Shown: one piece after another, positions 45,475 through 53,516 of the stretch
Position numbering within the stretch: the first letter of the stretch is position 1
Layout: every line of letters starts with the position of its first letter
DNA from: Tangfeifania diversioriginum
GTDB lineage: Bacteria > Bacteroidota > Bacteroidia > Bacteroidales > Prolixibacteraceae
Assembly (NCBI GenBank): GCA_945873105.1
Contig: CAMCBW010000011.1
Coordinates: forward strand, 1-64,000
Direction of reading: 5' to 3'
Length of the DNA stretch: 64,000 bases
Notes under the pieces: model-generated
Databases searched by the model: none
What the model was told of the DNA's origin: nothing
The model's input: the letters and a program-made list of their open reading frames with translations, nothing else
Translations under genes and position numbers: made by a program

Positions 45475-47369
45475 GCCCTGCCGTCGATGCCTTCTATGTA
45501 GTTGATGAAGGAGGTATTTACCACCTTGTTCCCTCCCGGTGTGGGATAGTCTCCGGTAAAATACCAGTCACCCGTGTCATTCGGACAGGCCAGGTGTAAA
45601 TTATCCACCGTCTGGTAGACAATTTCAACTTCTGATTTGCACTCTGCCGGCTTCAGCAATTGGGCTATTTTGGCAGATATCTCCTCTTCGCTGAAAGGCC
45701 GGTAGATCTCTTTCACATAATTGACCATCTCCTCCTTCGGGAGTCTCTGCTGCTCCTTGCATTTGCGGTATACCTCGTCGATAATCTTGGATTTTCCGCG
45801 CTCTTTCAGGAGTACGATGGCAGCTTCAAAAGCCACAAATTTGCCCAAAATGGCCATGTCGATCCCATAGCAATCGGGGTATCTGATTTGTGGCGCGGAG
45901 GAGATGATGATGATTTTCTTTGGTTTAAGCCGATCCAGGCTCTTCAGGATGCTCTGTTTCAGCGTGGTTCCCCTCACGATGGAATCATCGATGACGACCA
46001 GGGTATCCTTCTGGTTTTCCACGACTCCGTAAGTTACATCGTAGACATGACCCACCAGGTCGTCGCGGCTGCTGTCGTCGGCAATAAAGGTACGCATCTT
46101 CACATCCTTGATGGCAATCTTCTCCATCCTGGGCTGCACCGAGATGATCTCACCAATTTCGTCTTCGGTCATCTTATCCCCCAGCGCATGGATCTTCTCC
46201 TTCTTCCACTTCAGCAAGTTTGCACGGATTCCCTCCATCATGCCCAGGAAAGCTGTCTCTGCAGTATTCGGAATAAAGGAGAAAACGGTATTTTTCAAAT
46301 CATTGTCGATGGTCTTCAAGATCGCAGGTGCCAGCAGGAAACCCAGTTTTTTGCGCTCCTTGTAGATATCCCGGTCAGACCCACGGGAGAAATAGATTCT
46401 TTCGAACGAACAGGAGCTCCTTTTTTGTGGAACCCTGACCAGTTCCTCCTTGTAGGATCCGTCCATCTTGACGATCAGCGCATGACCCGGTTTGATTTCG
46501 GATACGCAGTTCCAGCCTACATTCATGACGGTCTGGATAACGGGTCTTTCGGAGGCCACCACCACGATTTCCTCATCCGCGTAGTAGAAGGCCGGTCGAA
46601 TCCCCCACGGATCCCGTGCCACAAAAGCATCCCCATGACCAATGATCCCGCCGATGGTATAACCGCCATCCCAGTCGCGGCTCGCTCTTTCGAGGATTTT
46701 ACGAATGTCGATATTTTTCTCGATCAGGGGGGATATTTCGGCATTGGCATAACCTTCATTCTTGTATTGCCTGAAAAGCAGTTCATTCTCTTCATCCAGG
46801 AAGTGGCCCACTTTTTCCAAAATGGTCACCGTATCGTTGAAACCTTTCGGAAACTGACCGAGTCCGACCAGCAGGTTAAAGAGCTCATCCACATTGGTGA
46901 GGTTAAAGTTGCCGGCCAGCACCAGGTTGCGCGACCGCCAGTTGTTCTGCCGCATTACGGGATGAGTCGACTCCACACTGTTGCGTCCAAAAGTACCATA
47001 CCTGAGGTGACCCAGGTAGAGCTCTCCGGCAAAAGGGAGATTAGCTTTGGCCCAGGTTGGATCCGGAAATGCCTGCGGATAATGTTGCTGTGCGTGACTA
47101 AACTCTTTGAAAATTTTGGCAAATACATCCCTGATAGGATTTGGATCGATGGACCGGTGTCGGAAGATGTACTCCCTGCCGGGCGACATGTTGACTTTTA
47201 CACCCACAGCTCCGGCACCATCCTGGCCGCGGTTGTGCTGCTTCTCCATCATCACATAGAGTTTGTTGATCCCGTATTGCCAGGTGCCGTATTTCAATCT
47301 GTAGTATTCCAGCGGCTTTCGAAGCCTGATCAGGGCAATTCCACACTCGTGCTTGATTTGGTCGCTCAT
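45468..47369 (-). CDS. Large amidophosphoribosyltransferase (PurF) paralogue
   Basis: This 633-residue protein is much longer than standard PurF (about 470-500). The N-terminal glutaminase follows an eight-residue propeptide, with Cys9 (HECGIALIR) as expected nucleophile, and RGQDGAG and GHLRYGTFG segments. The PRPP-binding motif VVIDDSIVRGTT is intact, so transferase activity is plausible. Extra sequence lies in the glutaminase half and between the domains. Bacteroidota often carry this long form beside a normal PurF, and its distinct role is unclear. Its ATG overlaps the stop of the upstream SPOR-like gene. Confidence 0.88.
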   Translation of the reverse strand: MSDQIKHECGIALIRLRKPLEYYRLKYGTWQYGINKLYVMMEKQHNRGQDGAGAVGVKVNMSPGREYIFRHRSIDPNPIRDVFAKIFKEFSHAQQHYPQAFPDPTWAKANLPFAGELYLGHLRYGTFGRNSVESTHPVMRQNNWRSRNLVLAGNFNLTNVDELFNLLVGLGQFPKGFNDTVTILEKVGHFLDEENELLFRQYKNEGYANAEISPLIEKNIDIRKILERASRDWDGGYTIGGIIGHGDAFVARDPWGIRPAFYYADEEIVVVASERPVIQTVMNVGWNCVSEIKPGHALIVKMDGSYKEELVRVPQKRSSCSFERIYFSRGSDRDIYKERKKLGFLLAPAILKTIDNDLKNTVFSFIPNTAETAFLGMMEGIRANLLKWKKEKIHALGDKMTEDEIGEIISVQPRMEKIAIKDVKMRTFIADDSSRDDLVGHVYDVTYGVVENQKDTLVVIDDSIVRGTTLKQSILKSLDRLKPKKIIIISSAPQIRYPDCYGIDMAILGKFVAFEAAIVLLKERGKSKIIDEVYRKCKEQQRLPKEEMVNYVKEIYRPFSEEEISAKIAQLLKPAECKSEVEIVYQTVDNLHLACPNDTGDWYFTGDYPTPGGNKVVNTSFINYIEGIDGRAY

Positions 47370-47857
47370 CAGTTTTTTATTTCTGCTTGAATCCCCAGAC
47401 CCGGAAAGGCAATCTCGTCGGAGACGATAAATGCATTCGCAAATCCGGCAGATAAACTCTTTAATACTCTCAGTGCATCACTCTTGGTTCTGAAATCTCC
47501 TGCCCTTACAATAAAATCGGGTGATTTAAAGATCAGGTAGATCCTTGTATCCGGATAAAGGGCATTGAAATCTGCCCTCACTCTTTCGGCATGTGACCTC
47601 GCCTGGACACCCGATCCGAAATAGAGCTGAAGCCGGTAACCTGGGATGGTTCCGGTTTTCCGGCTCTGGTCGTATTGTTGTCGGAGGAGGTCTGCGATTT
47701 CGCTGCTGGCCTGAACGTCCAGCCGCTGCCAGATAAATGAACCATCTGCCAGTGAGGGAGCAGGCGCTGTTCTTGCAGTCTGGGCTATACTTTGTGAAGT
47801 ATAGACTACCAGAAACATCCATAGCAATGCAACAGTTTTCCGCCCAGTCAATCTCAT
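47369..47857 (-). CDS. Secreted SPOR-like protein
   Basis: This 162-residue protein has a signal peptide (cleavage after SIAQ near residue 26) and a C-terminal SPOR-like domain (about 72-145: GYRLQLYFGSGVQARSHAER, then FIVRAGDFRTKSDALRVLKS). SPOR domains bind peptidoglycan stripped of stem peptides, so the protein should act in the periplasm. Its stop overlaps the ATG of the PurF paralogue (ATGA), an odd pairing of a periplasmic and a cytoplasmic protein. Its 5' side faces the left REP-like array. Confidence 0.85.
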   Translation of the reverse strand: MRLTGRKTVALLWMFLVVYTSQSIAQTARTAPAPSLADGSFIWQRLDVQASSEIADLLRQQYDQSRKTGTIPGYRLQLYFGSGVQARSHAERVRADFNALYPDTRIYLIFKSPDFIVRAGDFRTKSDALRVLKSLSAGFANAFIVSDEIAFPGLGIQAEIKN

Positions 47858-48191
47858 ATCAGGAAGATTTGCCGCAAAGATAAGGAAAATCGATGGGGGA
47901 AAAAGTGGTGGTCAAACTTTAAGTCTTTAAATTTCGAACAAAGGTCAAAAAAGGTATTATACAAGGATTCCGATCCCTGAGCGCAGCCGAAGGGGAGTTT
48001 CATCTGGTTTAAAAGTAAAATCAATCCCGGTCCCTGAGCGAAGCCGAAGGGGAGTCTCATCTGGTTTAAAAGTAAAATCAATCCCGGTCCCTGAGCGAAG
48101 CCGAAGGGGAGTTTCATCTGGTATAAATGCAAAATCAATCCCGGTCCCTGAGCGCAGCCAGAGGGGAGTTTCATCTGGTATAAATGCAAAA
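47858..48191. other. Intergenic region with left REP-like array
   Basis: About 335 bases, of which 47974-48224 is the left repeat array. The remaining 115 bases next to the SPOR-like gene should hold its promoter; no exact TAnnTTTG box was found. Two open frames of 110-113 codons across the array result from a 57-bp period divisible by three and are not genes. Confidence 0.7.
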
Positions 48192-48224
48192 TCAATCCCG
48201 GTCCCTGAGCGCAGCCGAAGGGGA
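47974..48224. repeat. REP-like array, left arm, five copies at 57-bp period
   Basis: TCCCTGAGCG(A/C)AGCCGAAGG starts at 47974, 48031, 48088, 48145 and 48202, exactly 57 bp apart. The spacers are nearly identical (a TTTCATCTGGT segment, then a CAATCCCGG end). The last copy encodes the C-terminal residues of the GIY-YIG protein. The array faces an inverted array on the other side of that gene. Confidence 0.97.
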
Positions 48225-48536
48225 GTTATTCTGCCGCCAAACTTCTGATGAAGAATGATTCCGACATTTGGCCAAGACATGAAGAACATCTATTTGCCTA
48301 TTTATCAGTGCCTCTTTCTTTTTTCGGCTCCATCCCTGAATCTGCTTTTCCCGGAAATAGGCTTCATCTATTCTTTCAAATTCTTCATAGTAAATTAATT
48401 GAACAGGTAAATGTTTGCTTGTAAAGTTAGCTCCCTGCCCCTTCAAGTGATCCTCCATTCTTCGTTCAAGATCATGGGTGCTTCCCGTATAATAATGACC
48501 GTCTGCGCATTGCAGAATGTACATGTATGCTTTCAT
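48192..48536 (-). CDS. GIY-YIG nuclease-domain protein flanked by REP arrays
   Basis: This 114-residue protein has a single GIY-YIG domain of the UPF0213/YhbQ type: MYILQ with YYTGST forms the signature, followed by Arg in LERRMEDH and Glu in YFREKQIQGW. These are the catalytic residues of the fold, so nuclease activity is plausible. About 12 C-terminal residues (NNSPSAALRDRD) are translated from the repeat itself. Inverted arrays of the same repeat lie on both sides (47974-48224 and 48555-48921). A role in spreading the repeat is inference, by analogy with REP-associated transposases. Confidence 0.85.
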   Translation of the reverse strand: MKAYMYILQCADGHYYTGSTHDLERRMEDHLKGQGANFTSKHLPVQLIYYEEFERIDEAYFREKQIQGWSRKKKEALINRQIDVLHVLAKCRNHSSSEVWRQNNSPSAALRDRD

Positions 48537-48554
48537 TGAAAATTAGAATTATCC

Positions 48555-48921
48555 CCTTCGGCTACGCTCAGGGACCAAGCTTGCCTTTATTGATCTCTTG
48601 AAATGTAACTACCTTCGGCTACGCTCAGGGACCAAGCTTGCATCTAACTGTTTTGATGAAATTCAAACCGCCTTCGGCTACGCTCAGGGACCGGGCTTGC
48701 CTTTATTGATCTGTTGAAATGTAACTACCTTCGGCTACGCTCAGGGACCAGGCTTGCATCTAACTGTTTTGATGAAATTCAAACCGCCTTCGGCTACGCT
48801 CAGGGACCGGGCTTGCCTTTATTGATCTCTTGAAATGTAACTACCTTCGGCTTCGCTCAGGGACCGGGCTTGCCTTTATTGATTTGATGAATGGTAACCA
48901 CCTTCGGCTTCGCTCAGGGAA
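48555..48921. repeat. REP-like array, right arm, seven copies with alternating spacers
   Basis: CCTTCGGCT(A/T)CGCTCAGGGA occurs seven times at 56-59-bp spacing, in the opposite orientation to the left array. Two spacer types alternate: one reads CTTTATTGATCTCTTGAAAT and the other CATCTAACTGTTTTGATGAA, in the order A, B, A, B, A, A-like. This implies growth by duplication of a two-repeat unit of about 117 bp. Confidence 0.96.
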
Positions 48922-49020
48922 CTTCAATTGCCTCATAAATGCGATCCTACCTATAAATATACCGAAAATTCACCAAAATTCAAAATCTTGCACCCATTAT
49001 AATTTTGGAAGAATTGATTC

Positions 49021-49028
49021 TACCTTTG
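49021..49028 (+). promoter_or_regulatory. -7 box of miaB
   Basis: TACCTTTG lies 41 bases before the miaB ATG at 49070. A TAATTTTG match at 49000-49007 is an alternative. Neither has a TTG at the standard spacing. Confidence 0.5.
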
Positions 49029-49069
49029 CAGCTCTTCCGGTTTCCAAACCAGGAAGCATCCTTGAAAGT

Positions 49070-50398
49070 ATGACGCAGAAAAAACTATACATCGAAACCT
49101 ACGGTTGCCAGATGAATGTGGCCGACAGCGAAGTTGTTGCCTCAATCATGGGAGACCGTGGTTTCACTGTGACCGATCAATATACGCTGGCAGATGCCAT
49201 TCTGGTCAATACCTGCTCCGTACGGGACAATGCGGAGAAAAAAATCTGGAACAGACTCTCCTTTTTTAAAAGTCTGAAAAAGAAACAACCTGGATTGGTC
49301 GTCGGACTGATCGGCTGCATGGCGGAAAGAATCGGGGAGGAGTTGATGGAGAAAAAAACGGTCGACCTGGTGGCCGGTCCCGATGCCTACCGGGATCTTC
49401 CTTTCCTTTACGACAAGGCCTGTCACGGGGAAAGCGCAGTCAATGTTGAACTTACCATCAACGAAACTTACGACTCTATCATCCCCAAACACCTGGGGGA
49501 GAAGCGCATTACAGGTTTCGTCTCCATCACAAGGGGTTGCAACAACTTCTGCACCTATTGCATCGTCCCCTATACCCGTGGCCGGGAACGTAGCCGTGAT
49601 CCCAAAGATATTCTCAACGAGGTTAAGGCATTGATAGAGAGTGGCACCAAAGAGGTGACCCTGCTGGGGCAAAATGTCAACTCCTATATGTGGCATCCTG
49701 AACCCACCCGCAAAAGTGTAAGGTTCCCGGACCTGCTGGAGATGGTGGCTCAAATCTCCCCCAACCTGCGGGTTAGGTTTACCACCTCCCATCCAAAGGA
49801 CCTTTCCGACAAACTGCTCAAAACGATGGCCTCCTACCCGAATATTTGCAGGCACATCCATCTTCCGGTTCAATCAGGCAGTTCGGCCATCCTCAAAAAA
49901 ATGAACCGCCGCTACGACCGCGACTGGTACCTCGACCGAATCCGGGCGATTCGCCAGACCCTACCGGGATGCGGGATTACGACAGATATATTCTGTGGCT
50001 TCTGTACCGAAAGCGAAGAAGACCACCGGCAATCGCTGCAGCTCATGGAAGAGGTGCAATTCGATACCTCCTTCATGTTCAAATTCTCGATGCGGCCCGG
50101 CACCTACGCCGCAGACCATTTTGAGGATGATGTGCCCGAGGAGGTTAAATCAAGGCGGCTGGAGGAGATCATTCAGCTCCAAAACCGACTCTCCCTCGAA
50201 AGCAACCGCCGTGATATTGGCCTGACAATGGAGGTCTTGGCTGAGGGGATCTCAAAAAAGAAGAAGAGTGAACTCTTTGGCAGAAGCTCCCAAAACAAGG
50301 TGGTGGTATTCCCCGGCAAGGGAATTGAAATCGGAGCACTGGTGCAGGTGAAAATTTTGGATTGCACGCAGACTACGCTGATAGGGGAAGTTGTCTGA
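49070..50398 (+). CDS. miaB: tRNA methylthiotransferase MiaB
   Basis: This 442-residue radical-SAM enzyme adds the methylthio group to i6A37 of tRNA. The N-terminal MTTase domain keeps three cysteines (Cys13 in YGCQMN, Cys49 in NTCSVRD, Cys83 in GCMAE). The radical-SAM cluster motif CNNFCTYC covers Cys157, 161 and 164. A C-terminal TRAM domain (about residues 375-440) should bind tRNA. The frame is open upstream through the REP array, but the ATG at 49070 gives the family N-terminus (MTQKKLYIETYGCQMN). Confidence 0.96.
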   Translation: MTQKKLYIETYGCQMNVADSEVVASIMGDRGFTVTDQYTLADAILVNTCSVRDNAEKKIWNRLSFFKSLKKKQPGLVVGLIGCMAERIGEELMEKKTVDLVAGPDAYRDLPFLYDKACHGESAVNVELTINETYDSIIPKHLGEKRITGFVSITRGCNNFCTYCIVPYTRGRERSRDPKDILNEVKALIESGTKEVTLLGQNVNSYMWHPEPTRKSVRFPDLLEMVAQISPNLRVRFTTSHPKDLSDKLLKTMASYPNICRHIHLPVQSGSSAILKKMNRRYDRDWYLDRIRAIRQTLPGCGITTDIFCGFCTESEEDHRQSLQLMEEVQFDTSFMFKFSMRPGTYAADHFEDDVPEEVKSRRLEEIIQLQNRLSLESNRRDIGLTMEVLAEGISKKKKSELFGRSSQNKVVVFPGKGIEIGALVQVKILDCTQTTLIGEVV

Positions 50399-50462
50399 GG
50401 GGACGACGGAGGGACCTAGGGACTGAGAGACTGAGGGACTAAGGGACTGAGGGATGGGGACG
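50396..50462. repeat. GACGGA/GGGACTGA repeat, second block
   Basis: Units such as GGGACTGA, GAGACTGA and GGGACTAA begin at the miaB stop codon (GTCTGAGGGGACG). They form a single purine-rich arm with no complementary partner. The family is the same as at 43334-43462. Confidence 0.8.
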
Positions 50463-50700
50463 TGTCAGAGGCTGAAGTTTTAATTTTGACCACATTGTCA
50501 GTATCACACCGATCATGCCCTGAAAGGGTTAAATATTAACAGCCCGGGGTAAAGCGACGAAGGAGCGACACCCCGGGTAATGAATGAGCGGTGATCACCG
50601 TCCACACCAGTTGATTAAAAAATGGATTATGATCGTTTCGGACGGAAATGAGTGGTTTGATGAAAAAGAACCCATATCTTAGACATAAATTAAAGATTTT
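50399..50700. other. Intergenic region miaB to AhpD-like gene
   Basis: About 300 bases. After the purine-rich repeat comes a GC hairpin at 50543-50577, then an AT-rich stretch that should hold the next promoter. TATCTTAG near 50674 is a one-mismatch -7 box. Confidence 0.55.
50543..50577. repeat. CCCGGGGT hairpin, REP-like singlet
   Basis: CCCGGGGT (50543-50550) pairs with ACCCCGGG (50570-50577) across a 19-base loop rich in GCGA and GGAGCG. The GC content stands out from its surroundings. It resembles palindromic REP units of other Bacteroidota, and this is the only copy in the window. Confidence 0.7.
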
Positions 50701-51048
50701 ATGAACGAAAAAATTACCGAATTCCGCGCCTACCGCGCCAAGATGAACGAGAAGATCCTTGCTTCCGACAACAAGGTAATGAAACGGATCTACAACATCG
50801 ACACCAATACCTACCTGGAGGGAGCCCTCTCCACCAAGGTGAAGGAGATGATGGGTTTGGTTAGCTCGATGGTACTGCGCTGCGACGATTGTGTCAAATA
50901 CCACCTCGAAAAATGCCACGAACAGGGTGTCACCACGGAAGAACTTTTCGAGATCTTCGCGGTAGCCAACCTGGTTGGTGGAACCATTGTCATCCCGCAT
51001 ACCCGAAGGGCTTTGGAATACTGGGAAGCTCTCCGGGAAGAAGTTTAA
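50701..51048 (+). CDS. AhpD/carboxymuconolactone decarboxylase-like protein
   Basis: This 115-residue helical protein of the AhpD-like superfamily has the CxxC pair with downstream His (RCDDCVKYHLEKC) near residue 60, the redox and proton-relay motif of AhpD. The family includes alkylhydroperoxidases and decarboxylases, and many single-domain members have unknown substrates. Cytoplasmic. A hairpin repeat separates it from the U32 gene on the same strand. Confidence 0.85.
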   Translation: MNEKITEFRAYRAKMNEKILASDNKVMKRIYNIDTNTYLEGALSTKVKEMMGLVSSMVLRCDDCVKYHLEKCHEQGVTTEELFEIFAVANLVGGTIVIPHTRRALEYWEALREEV

Positions 51049-51055
51049 ACCCTTC

Positions 51056-51204
51056 GGGCGTTTGAAAAGTTTGGCACATCGTGCCGTTTGAAATGTTATT
51101 GGTCAGAAACATTCCAAACTCATTAAACATTTCAAACATTTCAAACGTGCGAAACACAAACCCTTCAAACCCTTCAAACTTTTCAAACATTTCAAACGTG
51201 CGAA
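51056..51204. repeat. GTTTGAAATG hairpin entering the U32 gene start
   Basis: A left arm of TTTGAAAAG and GTTTGAAATG units (51058-51094) is followed by a short loop and a longer right arm of CATTTCAAAC and CCCTTCAAAC units interrupted by two CGTGCGAA(A/G)CAC segments. The right arm runs into the start region of the U32 gene, so the element may supply its start codon. Confidence 0.88.
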
Positions 51205-53090
51205 GCACCAACAACCTGGAACTTCTTTCTCCCGCGAAAAACCTCGAATGCGGCACAGCGGCCATCCGGCACGGAGCGGATGCCGTCTACATCGGTGCAC
51301 CCAAATTCGGAGCAAGGGAGGCGGCAGGCAATTCGATCGGGGAGATCGAAAAACTGGCGGCAGAGGCCCGGTTGTTTGGCGCAAAAACCTACGTTGCACT
51401 CAACACCATCTTGTTTGACAACGAGTTGGAGGAGGCCAAACGAATCATCTGGCAAATCTACGAAGCTGGAGCCGACGCGCTGATCATCCAGGACTTTGGC
51501 ATACTTGAGATGGATTTGCCCCCAATTGCCCTCCATGCCAGTACCCAGGCCAACAACTTCACGGTAGAAAAGTTGAAATTCCTGGAGGGAGTTGGTTTTA
51601 AGAGGGCTGTACTGGCCAGAGAACTCTCCCTGTCGCAGATCGAAACGATCGCTGCCCAAACCGCCCTTGAACTCGAAGCATTCGTGCATGGCTCCCTTTG
51701 CGTAAGCCTGAGCGGACAGTGTTACATGAGCCATGCCATGGGAGGCCGCAGTGCCAACCGTGGTGCCTGTGCCCAACCCTGCCGCAAGAAGTACAGGCTA
51801 ACAGACGCTGCCGGGAAAATCATTGTGCAGGACAAACACCTCCTGTCGCTCAAGGACCTCAACCGCTCGGCCTCTATCAATGAACTGGCAACAGCAGGTG
51901 TTCGCTCTTTCAAAATTGAGGGACGGCTCAAGGATATTGACTATGTAAAAAACATTACGGCTTACTACCGTGAAGCGCTCGACCGGTTGCTGGAGGAGAA
52001 ACCGGAATACCTGCCGGCTTCGCTGGGCAAAACCACCTTTTTCTTTACCCCGGATCCTGTCAGGACCTTTCACCGGAGTTCAACCGACTATTTTCTGCAT
52101 GGCAGGAAAGATTCGGTGGTGGGTTTGGATTCTCCCAAATCGACAGGAGAAGAGCTAGGTACCGTGACAAAGATCTCCAGGGACTCCTTTCAAATTTCAG
52201 GGGAAAGTTCCATCTCCAACAACGACGGACTGACCTTTGTAAACAGCAAGGGTGAAAGCATTGGACTGAAGGTAAACAAAGCAGAAAATGGGGCAGTTTT
52301 CCCTGACAGGATGAATGAAGTGTTTGTCGGGGCCAAAATTTTCAGAAACTATGACCACGGCTTTCAGATGGCATTGGGCAGAAAAACAGCCGAACGAAAA
52401 ATTCCGGTAAAGATTTCACTCCAATCCACCCCCTCAGGATTCTCTTTATTGGCCGAACTTGAAAACGAATCGGTCAACGCTGAGTCAAAAAACATCGCGT
52501 TTGCACTTTCTATGGATAAAATACCGGCCAATGATCCGGTGAAATCCCGCGATAACATCCTGCGCCAGCTAGCCAAATCGGGGGATACCCCCTTCCTGGT
52601 AAGGGATAAAGAGACCAACGGAAACGAGCAGTATTTCTTCACCTCCCAACAAATCAACGAATTGAGAAGGGGTCTGCTTGAAAGGTTAGCGCAAAAGCTA
52701 TCTCAAAAAGGGTCCGACAACCCAGCTTCTCCTACCGGGATGCTTTCTGAAAAACAGATGACGGTCAGGCCAGTTCCCAACAACCTCCCCTTCCCTGCCG
52801 ATCAGTTCCAATTTGAAAACAACATCAGCAACCGCCTGGCACGACAGTTCTACCAACGTCACGGCGTTGAAAAACCTGAACATGCGATCGAAAAACGGGT
52901 AGTTTCAGGTCGTCTGCAGGTGATGATCACCCGGCACTGCCTGCAGCACGAATTAGGGTTTTGCGCAAGGTTTGGGGGAAAGTTCCCCGCAGATTTCCAG
53001 CTGCCTTTCTCCCTGAATGATGGAGCCAGCAAGTTTGAGCTGGAGTTCGATTGCAGGAACTGTCTGATGAGGATTTTCAAGGAAGCTTGA
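51198..53090 (+). CDS. U32-family protein, RlhA-like
   Basis: This protein of about 630 residues has an N-terminal U32 domain (ELLSPAKNLECGTAAIRHGA) and a long C-terminal part, the layout of RlhA, which hydroxylates C2501 of 23S rRNA in E. coli. Cysteines in SLSGQCYMS, RGACAQPCRKKY and near the C-terminus (DCRNC) could bind an iron-sulfur cluster. No ATG lies at the expected position; the GTG at 51198 (VRSTNNLELLSPAKN) is the best start and is made of repeat sequence. Reading from 51081 would add a translated repeat rich in Asn, Ser and Ile. Confidence 0.85.
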   Translation: MRSTNNLELLSPAKNLECGTAAIRHGADAVYIGAPKFGAREAAGNSIGEIEKLAAEARLFGAKTYVALNTILFDNELEEAKRIIWQIYEAGADALIIQDFGILEMDLPPIALHASTQANNFTVEKLKFLEGVGFKRAVLARELSLSQIETIAAQTALELEAFVHGSLCVSLSGQCYMSHAMGGRSANRGACAQPCRKKYRLTDAAGKIIVQDKHLLSLKDLNRSASINELATAGVRSFKIEGRLKDIDYVKNITAYYREALDRLLEEKPEYLPASLGKTTFFFTPDPVRTFHRSSTDYFLHGRKDSVVGLDSPKSTGEELGTVTKISRDSFQISGESSISNNDGLTFVNSKGESIGLKVNKAENGAVFPDRMNEVFVGAKIFRNYDHGFQMALGRKTAERKIPVKISLQSTPSGFSLLAELENESVNAESKNIAFALSMDKIPANDPVKSRDNILRQLAKSGDTPFLVRDKETNGNEQYFFTSQQINELRRGLLERLAQKLSQKGSDNPASPTGMLSEKQMTVRPVPNNLPFPADQFQFENNISNRLARQFYQRHGVEKPEHAIEKRVVSGRLQVMITRHCLQHELGFCARFGGKFPADFQLPFSLNDGASKFELEFDCRNCLMRIFKEA

Positions 53091-53516
53091 AACATGGGGA
53101 TCAAGTTAAGGTCACATGGAAGGTCAACCAGGCTTGCCCGCATGATTACTTTGCCTGATAGAAACGCTATTTAGGTTGCCCGCATCGTTACTTTCCCAGC
53201 CTGCATTGCTACTCAGCTTACCCGCCCGGTTACCTTGGCTGCCTGCATTGTTACTTATGCTTCCCGCATCATTACTTTGCTTCCCCGCCTAGCTACTTTG
53301 GCTGCCCGCTTTGTTACCCAGCCAGACTGCATCGTTACTTTGCCTCAAAGAACATCTTTACCCAGCTTCCCCGCAAATTGATTCATCCTGCATATCGGCA
53401 GATTCCCTGACTTTGGCGATATTGCTGTTTCTAAAAAAGAGATTAATGCTTACATTCGTCAAAATTTTTGAAACGGAAACCCAAATTCTATCCAACATTA
53501 ATTTATTATTTTGATT
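53091..53516. other. Gene-free region with decayed repeat
   Basis: About 425 bases between the U32 and phosphatase genes. A degenerate tandem repeat occupies 53137-53400. The last 110 bases are AT-rich and should contain the alkaline phosphatase promoter, but no exact TAnnTTTG box is seen. No Pho-box-like repeat was recognised. Confidence 0.6.
53137..53400. repeat. Degenerate CCCGCATCGTTACTTTG tandem repeat
   Basis: About ten diverged units of 20-23 bp share the core (C/T)CCGCAT(C/T)GTTACTTTG(G/C)CT. Examples are at 53178 (CCCGCATCGTTACTTTCC), near 53240 (CTGCATTGTTACTTATG) and near 53325 (CTGCATCGTTACTTTGCC). No complementary arm is present. Units are longer and more diverged than in the other families. 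Confidence 0.8.

Larger units (their letters stand above)
48537..49069. other. Intergenic region with right REP-like array and miaB promoter
   Basis: About 530 bases. The right repeat array occupies 48555-48921. The rest holds the miaB promoter region (box at 49021). The open frame from 48830 into miaB runs through repeats and is not coding before 49070. Confidence 0.7.

Noticed and set aside
45660-47390. Long plus-strand frame opposite the PurF-like gene
   Set aside because: It is the antisense shadow of a clearly real gene with conserved motifs.
47854-48289. Open frames of 110-113 codons through the left REP array
   Set aside because: The 57-bp period is divisible by three, so frames stay open by construction. 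The predicted peptides are pure repeat with no independent support.
48555-48921. Regular repeats with spacers, CRISPR-like
   Set aside because: Spacers are of only two types and recur, the repeat is REP-like, and no cas genes are near.
48830-49069. N-terminal extension of miaB
   Set aside because: The extension translates REP repeats, and a promoter box lies within it at 49021. The ATG at 49070 matches the family start.
50543-50577. GC-rich hairpin as terminator of miaB
   Set aside because: No T-run follows and the loop is 19 bases, so a REP-like element is the better reading.
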